Assembly (NCBI RefSeq): GCF_004137355.1
Contig: NZ_SDVB01000238.1
Location: 310,001-374,000, forward strand
Direction: 5' to 3'
DNA from: Ciceribacter ferrooxidans
GTDB lineage: Bacteria; Pseudomonadota; Alphaproteobacteria; Rhizobiales; Rhizobiaceae
DNA length: 64,000 nucleotides
Part shown: piece after piece, positions 58,485-64,000 of the stretch
Numbering within the stretch: the stretch's first letter is position 1
How the letters are laid out: each line of letters begins with the position of its first letter
The notes under the pieces: model-generated
Database searches by the model: none
Seen by the model: the letters and a program-made list of their open reading frames with translations, nothing else
What the model was told of the DNA's origin: nothing
Translations under genes and position numbers: made by a program

Positions 58485-60758
58485 TCAGGCGGCCTGGCGT
58501 CTCGCCGTCGCGGCGGTTCGGTCGGTCGCGAAACGGTTCACCTGGCCGGTGAGGCCGTCCGCCTCGTGCGCGAGCGCAAAGGCGCTGGCCGTCGTCTCTT
58601 CCACCATCGCGGCGTTCTGCTGCGTCACCTGGTCGAGTGCATTGACCGACGAGTTGATCTCGGCGAGCCGCATCGACTGCTCGCGGGAGGCCGCGGCGAT
58701 CGCGCCGATCTGGTCGTTGATCGCGGCGATGTTCGTCTCGATCTGCTGCAGGCTCTCGCCGGTTTTCAGCACCAAAGCAACACCGCCTTCGACGTCCGCC
58801 GTCGACGTGTTGATGAGCTGACTGATGTCGCGGGCAGCCCCGGACGACCTCTGGGCTAGTTCGCGGACTTCCTGGGCGACGACGGCAAATCCCTTGCCGG
58901 CCTCGCCCGCGCGGGCCGCTTCGACGCCGGCGTTCAGCGCCAGAAGGTTCGTCTGGAAAGCGATCTGGTCGATGACGTCGATGATCTGGCGGATCTTCGA
59001 AGACGAGCTTTCGATGCGCTCCATGGCGGTGATCGCCTCGCCGACGACCGACGACGACGTCTTCGCACCGGCAAGGCTCTCGGCCGCGACCTGCACCGCC
59101 GTCTCGCAGCGCTTCAGGGCGTCGTTGACGGAGCCGGTCATGTCGCCGAGCGCCGCGGCCGCTTCCTCGAGCGACGCCGCCTGCCGTTCGGTGCGATGTG
59201 CGAGATCCTCCGACGCGGCCTTGAGGTCGGCGGAGCCACCGCGGATCGTGTCGGCGCTTTCGCTGATCGCGCGGATCGCCTGTTCGAGATGTTCCAGCGA
59301 CTGGTTGAAGTCGAGGCGGAGGTGATCGAGCGAGGACACGAAGGGCGTGTCGATCCGCACGTTCAGCTTGCCGCCGGCGAGTTCCTGCAGTCCGCCCGCA
59401 AGGGCGGACACCGCGTATTCGAGTTCCTGTGCGCTGCGGGCCTTCTCCGCCTCGCGCTGGTGGCGCTCCCGCTCGATTTCCTCGTTCCGCTCTTCGGCCT
59501 CCGTTTCCATCCGGTCCTTTTCAAGGGCGCTGATGCGGAAAGCCTCGAGTGCGCGGGCCATCACGCCGATCTCGTCCGGTCTGCCGGCGGCGCGGATGTC
59601 GATGTCCTTGTCGCCCTTGTTCAGGCGGTTCATCAGCCCGGCGAGGTCGGTCAGCGGACGCGTCAGGTAGGCGGAGACGAGCAGGCCGAGCCCGCCCATG
59701 ATGATGAGTACGGCGAGCGTTGCGATCAGTGCCCATTTGGCGAGATCGTTAGCCGAAGCCAGCACCTTGGCTTCGTTCTGGCCGATCACCAGCAAATGCT
59801 GTTCGCCGAACAGGGGAACGGGAAGGTAGGAATAGAAGACCGGGGTCTCGCCGGTACGGGCCACGACGGTGCCGGGTTCGGTCGATTTCAAGGCAGCGAT
59901 CAGCTCGGGCGCGACCTCGCCGCTGCCGGTGATCGTGCCGCTGCGCACGCTTCCGTCGGCGCCGAGCAGGAAGGCGTCGTCGATCGTTGTGCCGAGGCCC
60001 TCGGGCGTCAGGGCGGCGGCCAGCTTAGACGCGCCGACACGGATGAAGATGGTACCGCGCTTTTCGACCTTGCCCCAGACCGAGATCGAGAGCGGCTTGG
60101 CGATGAAGGCGGACGTGCTGGCGTCTTCCGCATCGAACGACACGAAGCCCAGTTCATGGCTCTCGTCCAGCGCACCGGCCTCCGAGGCTTGGTAGAGCGG
60201 CTCGATTGGCTTGTTGCGGTCGTCGTCCATGGTCGTCAGGAATTCGGCGCCCTTGGTCACGGTATAGATGATCTGGCCATTGACGGTGGCGATGTAGATA
60301 TCGCTGATATTGGCGTTCTTGCGCGCAGCCATCAAGGTCCCATGGATCGTCGCATGGCGCACGCCGTAGAGCAGCTTGGTGGCGGAACCGTCGAAGGCTG
60401 CGCGCTCCTCGGCCGACTTGGTCGCGTCGCCAAAGGTCTTGCGGACATCTGCATCCTCGCCCCAGATCGCCGTCCCCATGTTCTCGATGGCCTCGCCGAT
60501 CGAACTGTTGTGTGCGAGTTCGTCCAGCGCCTGGCCTATGCGGTCCTGATAGGCATTGAGCGCCTTGGCCTGATTGGCGGCCACCGACTCCAGCCTGAGT
60601 TTGCTGGCCTCGATCAGGCCCACCTTGCCGATCTGGTAGCTCAGCAGGCCGACCGTCATGCAAGAGACAAGGGTGGCTCCGACGACGAGACCGGCGAACT
60701 TCGCCTTGACGGACGACAGGGGACGGATCCTGTCCGTCTGAATACTGTTTCGCGACAT
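58485..60758 (-). CDS. Methyl-accepting chemotaxis protein
   Basis: A 757-aa chemoreceptor. TM1 near residues 20-45, a periplasmic sensor of about 300 residues (Cache-like), TM2 at about 335-360 followed by HAMP (LTRPLTDLAGLMNRLNKGDKDID), a coiled coil (EERNEEIERERHQREAEK), and the signalling tip (GFAVVAQEVRELAQRSSGAARDISQLI). It lacks a C-terminal CheR-binding pentapeptide (ends ATARRQAA). ATG 60758 has GGGAGGAG eight bases upstream. No other chemotaxis gene is in the window. Confidence 0.92.
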   Translation of the reverse strand: MSRNSIQTDRIRPLSSVKAKFAGLVVGATLVSCMTVGLLSYQIGKVGLIEASKLRLESVAANQAKALNAYQDRIGQALDELAHNSSIGEAIENMGTAIWGEDADVRKTFGDATKSAEERAAFDGSATKLLYGVRHATIHGTLMAARKNANISDIYIATVNGQIIYTVTKGAEFLTTMDDDRNKPIEPLYQASEAGALDESHELGFVSFDAEDASTSAFIAKPLSISVWGKVEKRGTIFIRVGASKLAAALTPEGLGTTIDDAFLLGADGSVRSGTITGSGEVAPELIAALKSTEPGTVVARTGETPVFYSYLPVPLFGEQHLLVIGQNEAKVLASANDLAKWALIATLAVLIIMGGLGLLVSAYLTRPLTDLAGLMNRLNKGDKDIDIRAAGRPDEIGVMARALEAFRISALEKDRMETEAEERNEEIERERHQREAEKARSAQELEYAVSALAGGLQELAGGKLNVRIDTPFVSSLDHLRLDFNQSLEHLEQAIRAISESADTIRGGSADLKAASEDLAHRTERQAASLEEAAAALGDMTGSVNDALKRCETAVQVAAESLAGAKTSSSVVGEAITAMERIESSSSKIRQIIDVIDQIAFQTNLLALNAGVEAARAGEAGKGFAVVAQEVRELAQRSSGAARDISQLINTSTADVEGGVALVLKTGESLQQIETNIAAINDQIGAIAAASREQSMRLAEINSSVNALDQVTQQNAAMVEETTASAFALAHEADGLTGQVNRFATDRTAATARRQAA

Positions 60759-60897
60759 CAAGTGTGCTCCTCCCGCGACGATGTTGCGCGGAAGTGTCGC
60801 GGAAATTGCTTACGGCAATCTTAAGTAAACACTGTCGAATGTCCGGATGCGCGACGATCCGGGCATCCGTCATTGTTCGCGAGAAGGGAGGCGAGCC

Positions 60898-61830
60898 TCA
60901 GTCGAAGAGGCTCGAAACCGACGCTTCCGCACTCGTGCGGTTGATCGCCTCGCCGAGCAGGTTCGCTGTCGTCAGCACGCGGATGTTGTGGGCGGACTGG
61001 ACGGCGGTCGTCGGCTGGATGGAGTCGGTGATCACCAGTTCGCGCAGCTTGGAGGAGGCGACGCGGGTCACGGCACCGCCCGAGAGCACGCCGTGGGTGA
61101 TGTAGGCGGTCACGCTGGTCGCGCCGTTCTTGAGCAGGGCCTCGGCGGCGTTGCAGAGCGTGCCGCCCGAGTCGACGATGTCGTCGATCAGGATGCAGTC
61201 CTTGCCGGTCACGTCGCCGATGACGTTCATGACTTCGGATTCACCCGGACGATCGCGGCGCTTGTCGACGATCGCGAGCAGACAGTCGAGACGCTTGGCG
61301 AGTGAGCGCGCGCGCACGACGCCGCCGACGTCGGGGGAGACGACCATCACGTTCTTGAGGTCGTAGTGCTCCTTTACGTCGCGGGCGAGGATCGGCACTG
61401 CGTAGAGATTGTCGGTCGGGATATCGAAGAAGCCCTGGATCTGGCCTGCATGCAGGTCGAGGGTCAGCACGCGGTCGGCGCCGGCTTCGGTGATGAGGTT
61501 GGCGACCAGTTTCGCCGAGATCGGGGTGCGGGGCCCCGGTTTGCGGTCCTGGCGGGCATAGCCGAAATAGGGAAGCACGGCGGTGATGCGGCGGGCGGAG
61601 GAACGACGGAACGCATCGATCATGATGAGCAGTTCCATCAGGTGGTCATTGGCAGGAAAGGACGTCGACTGGACGACGAAAACATCCTCACCACGTACGT
61701 TTTCCTGGATCTCTACGAAAATTTCCTGGTCCGCGAACCGCCGAACGGTGGCTTTCCCAAGAGGAACATTGAGATAATTGCAGATCGCCTCGGCCAATTG
61801 CCGGTTCGAATTCCCCGCGAAAACCTTCAT
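60898..61830 (-). CDS. prs: Ribose-phosphate pyrophosphokinase
   Basis: A 310-aa enzyme making PRPP from ribose 5-phosphate and [18 protein letters not shown] at the start, [44 protein letters not shown] and the PRPP loop [14 protein letters not shown] are diagnostic; full length. The product feeds apt and nucleotide synthesis. The 112 bases upstream hold its promoter. Confidence 0.95.
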   Translation of the reverse strand: MKVFAGNSNRQLAEAICNYLNVPLGKATVRRFADQEIFVEIQENVRGEDVFVVQSTSFPANDHLMELLIMIDAFRRSSARRITAVLPYFGYARQDRKPGPRTPISAKLVANLITEAGADRVLTLDLHAGQIQGFFDIPTDNLYAVPILARDVKEHYDLKNVMVVSPDVGGVVRARSLAKRLDCLLAIVDKRRDRPGESEVMNVIGDVTGKDCILIDDIVDSGGTLCNAAEALLKNGATSVTAYITHGVLSGGAVTRVASSKLRELVITDSIQPTTAVQSAHNIRVLTTANLLGEAINRTSAEASVSSLFD

Positions 61831-61942
61831 TTTGGCCCGCCTGTTGTCATGCTGAATGGGCGCTTTTTAGCGTCCTTGAACCTGAATGCAAGAGGCCTTG
61901 CGGTCGCGGCCACGAAATTCGTGAAAAGTTTGTGACCAGTGG

Positions 61943-62686
61943 TCATCCGCCGTGTCCGGCCAGCCAGCCCGTATACTCGTTCATGGTCTTGGTCGCGATC
62001 TGCTGCATCAGCGAGGCGGGAACGCCGGCCCAGGCCTCGGCCGCGGAGGATGGGACGACCTCCTGGCCCTGGATGCGGTGCAAGCGGCTGCCGCTCTGGT
62101 TGAGGATATCCCAGACATAGACAATCGTGACCTGTCCGCCTTCGGAGAAGGCCGAGAAATAGCCCTTGAGGATGTGGTCGGCCGCCGGGTCGTTCGAGCC
62201 CTTGATCACCAGCCCGCGGGCGCGGGCCTCGGCCCCGAGCTGACGTGAAAGCGGCGTCACGGCCTGGATCGGTGCGCCGATGATCGGCAGGAAGCGGATC
62301 GTGCCCTTTGCGGGGGCGAGGGCGGCCGTCTGTGTCGGCGGCGGTGCAGTCTGGGTCGGTGGTGAGGATTGTGCCGCCGGCAGCTGCTCGGTCGTCACGC
62401 CTCCCGCCGGTGGGGGAGGCTGCATCGGTCCGTTGCCGGCGGCGAGCGCTTGCGCCTGGGCTTCTAGCGTATTCTGCGGCGGCGTCGTATAGCCCTGACC
62501 GGCGAGCGGCTGCTGCCCTGGCGGAACACCGGCCATCTGGTCGGTGTCGGATTGGGTGACGGGGGAACTGGCCACCTGCATTCCGCTGCCGACATCGGCT
62601 TGCGGAGTCAGGGCATCAGTGGTGTTGCAGCCGGAGAGGGCAAGCGCCAGGATCAGCACGGTCGATGCTACTGCGATCCACTTCAT
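61943..62686 (-). CDS. Conserved hypothetical lipoprotein
   Basis: A 247-aa lipoprotein. MKWIAVASTVLILALALSGC gives a signal peptide with the lipobox LSGC. A Gln/Pro/Thr-rich linker (about 35-125) leads to a C-terminal domain (IRFLPIIGAPIQAVTPLSRQLGAEARARG...GYFSAFSEGGQVTIVYVWDILNQSG...IQGQEVV) that recalls periplasmic proteins of rhizobia without a known role. Divergence of the Pro-rich part is expected. Confidence 0.7.
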   Translation of the reverse strand: MKWIAVASTVLILALALSGCNTTDALTPQADVGSGMQVASSPVTQSDTDQMAGVPPGQQPLAGQGYTTPPQNTLEAQAQALAAGNGPMQPPPPAGGVTTEQLPAAQSSPPTQTAPPPTQTAALAPAKGTIRFLPIIGAPIQAVTPLSRQLGAEARARGLVIKGSNDPAADHILKGYFSAFSEGGQVTIVYVWDILNQSGSRLHRIQGQEVVPSSAAEAWAGVPASLMQQIATKTMNEYTGWLAGHGG

Positions 62687-62783
62687 CCGGCCATTTGCCC
62701 TTCCTGTTCGGTCAAGCCTTCGTCCGCATTGTTATCGGGTCCGGGGAGGGGCCTGTCAATTCCCCAGGATTTCACGAGGCCGC

Positions 62784-63935
62784 TCAGCGGACGAGGAGTT
62801 CCAGCGGATGCCTCGACAGCGCCCGCGGTGCGTCGTCCGTCGTCAGGTAGGTGTGGCCGAGGGTCATCGCTGTTTCGCGCTCCGAATCCATGACGATCAT
62901 GTGCACGAAGAGCGACATGTCGGGCAGGATCTCCTGCGGATTGCCGGCATGGAACATCTGGTGCTCCATCCAGGACGGAGAGAAGCGCGCCCCGAGGGAA
63001 TAGCCGCAGGCATTCAGCCTGTGCCGGGTGAGACCCCGTTCGTCCATGATGCGGGCATGGGTGTCGAAGACGTCGCCGAAGGTGTTTCCCGGACGAAGGA
63101 CCGCCTCGATCTCGCGGATCGCAGCTTCGCAGGCCGTATAGAGCTCGCGATGGCGTGCGGTGACTTCGCCGATGACGATCGTCCGCATCATCGCCGCGTG
63201 GTAGTGCGCGTCGACGCCCGCCCATTCGAGCGTCAGCTGGTCCTTTGCGGAAAGCGTGCGGCGGCCGGACTTGTAGCGGCAGAGAAGCGCGTCGGCACCG
63301 GAGCCGATGATGAATTCGTTGGCCGGATAATCGCCGCCGCCGGCAAGAATGGTGCCCTGCATCGCCGCGAGGATTTCCGCCTCGCTGCCGCCCGCTCCGA
63401 CGAGTGGCAGTGCGGCGTCGAGCGCATCGTCGGCCAGCGCCGCCGCACGCTCGATATGGCCGATCTCGGCCGGGCTCTTCACCAGCCGGAGATTGCTGAC
63501 GAGGTAGGAGGTATCGACGATCTGGCCGAAGGTCGTCAGCTGGTTGTCGAGGAGACGCGCGACACGGCCGGTCATGCCGTGGGTGTCGTATTCCACGCCG
63601 ATGCGGCATCCGAGGAGGTCCATGTCGCTCAGCAGGTTGCGCAGGTCGACGGCCGGATCGGCATTCACGCGGTCCACCCAGACGACGATGTTCTCGATCG
63701 TCGAGGTGTGGCGCGCCTGGCGCAGGTCGGCCGAGCGGGTGAGCAGCGTCATCGAGCCGTCCGCCTTCACCACGAGCGACTGGAAGAAGCAGTAGCCGAA
63801 GGTGTCGTAGCCCGTCAGCCAGTACATGCTCTCCTGGGCGAAGAGCAGCAGGGCATCGAGCTTCTCCTCCGCCATGCGGGCCGTCAGGCGGTCGAGCCGG
63901 GCAGCGTATTCGCTCGCGTCGAAGTGCAGCGCCAT
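62784..63935 (-). CDS. M24-family (creatinase/prolidase-like) hydrolase lacking metal ligands
   Basis: A 383-aa protein with the two-domain pita-bread outline: N-terminal MALHFDASEYAARLDRLTARMAEEKLDALLLFAQESMYWLTGYDTFGY and a C-terminal catalytic-fold half. Where metallo-M24 enzymes have Asp ligands, it reads TLEWAGVDAHYHAAMMRT, and GHGIG is replaced by NACGYSLG; this pattern is that of the metal-free creatinase/ectoine-hydrolase (DoeA/EutD) branch. ATG 63935 begins the family's MALHF start; the frame extends to 63995. Bases 63936-64000 hold nothing recognisable. Confidence 0.8.
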   Translation of the reverse strand: MALHFDASEYAARLDRLTARMAEEKLDALLLFAQESMYWLTGYDTFGYCFFQSLVVKADGSMTLLTRSADLRQARHTSTIENIVVWVDRVNADPAVDLRNLLSDMDLLGCRIGVEYDTHGMTGRVARLLDNQLTTFGQIVDTSYLVSNLRLVKSPAEIGHIERAAALADDALDAALPLVGAGGSEAEILAAMQGTILAGGGDYPANEFIIGSGADALLCRYKSGRRTLSAKDQLTLEWAGVDAHYHAAMMRTIVIGEVTARHRELYTACEAAIREIEAVLRPGNTFGDVFDTHARIMDERGLTRHRLNACGYSLGARFSPSWMEHQMFHAGNPQEILPDMSLFVHMIVMDSERETAMTLGHTYLTTDDAPRALSRHPLELLVR

Positions 63936-64000
63936 GTCAGTCCTCCATGATTGCAATTGCGGAAATCTGGCGACCGTAATCCGGTTCTCCGGCATGGGTG

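Noticed and set aside
59196-60824. 542-aa open frame on the plus strand
   Set aside because: Antisense to the chemoreceptor; no motifs and low-complexity composition.

Overview
This window reads as chromosome of a high-GC alphaproteobacterium of the order Rhizobiales (Rhizobium/Agrobacterium/Ensifer-like). The evidence is a rhizobial-type Rieske/cytochrome b/cytochrome c1 operon, a flagellin-like protein of the rhizobial type, ychF-pth-rplY-prs in one neighbourhood, promoters matching the rhizobial sigma-70 pattern CTTGAC-N17-CTATAT, and two copies of a RIME-like intergenic palindromic repeat. I saw no tRNA, rRNA, CRISPR array or intact insertion sequence.

Layout. 1-10,700: the tail of queF, a membrane GGDEF-EAL protein, a polar amino acid (probably cystine) ABC transporter with a repeat between its cistrons, HupE, a lipoprotein, SelO, an isochorismatase-like hydrolase, and a lysine-dehydrogenase-like gene divergent from an Lrp regulator. 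10,700-15,230: a ClpP paralogue, a two-TM protein, then a less GC-rich insert carrying a diheme cytochrome c and a tetraheme NapC/NirT protein, then BenE. 15,230-23,000: leuA with an apparently leaderless Leu-rich leader peptide and attenuator, a coupled alpha/beta hydrolase, a phosphoesterase, Nudix, glutathionyl-hydroquinone reductase, GNATs, a HigBA-like toxin-antitoxin pair and an NTF2-like protein. 23,000-32,500: a MoxR/DUF58/BatA-type operon divergent from DUF1285-Nudix-cca. 32,500-42,160: small proteins, hemF, an orphan flagellin-like protein, a possible alpha/beta hydrolase, soxR with its operator, trmL, and two tandem ABC half-exporters preceded by possible mini-ORFs. 42,400-50,900: petABC, apt, two MaoC hydratases, a Crp/Fnr regulator with a DUF2892 gene, ychF, clpS and pth. 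50,900-64,000: a solute-binding protein coupled to a second GGDEF-EAL receptor, rplY, a truncated AcoR-like regulator with aldehyde dehydrogenase and DUF779, a chemoreceptor, prs, a lipoprotein, and a metal-free-looking M24 protein.

Most genes are chromosomal housekeeping. Five places stand out. (1) The leuA leader peptide appears to start at the transcription start site. (2) A periplasmic binding protein and a GGDEF-EAL receptor form a two-gene unit between rplY and pth. (3) A GAF-Fis regulator without an AAA+ domain shares an 18-bp operator architecture with its neighbouring aldehyde dehydrogenase gene. (4) The diheme/NapC cassette lies in an insert-like stretch bounded by an inverted repeat. 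(5) A flagellin-like gene sits outside any flagellar cluster. Functional statements come from motif and family recognition by eye; no database search was run.
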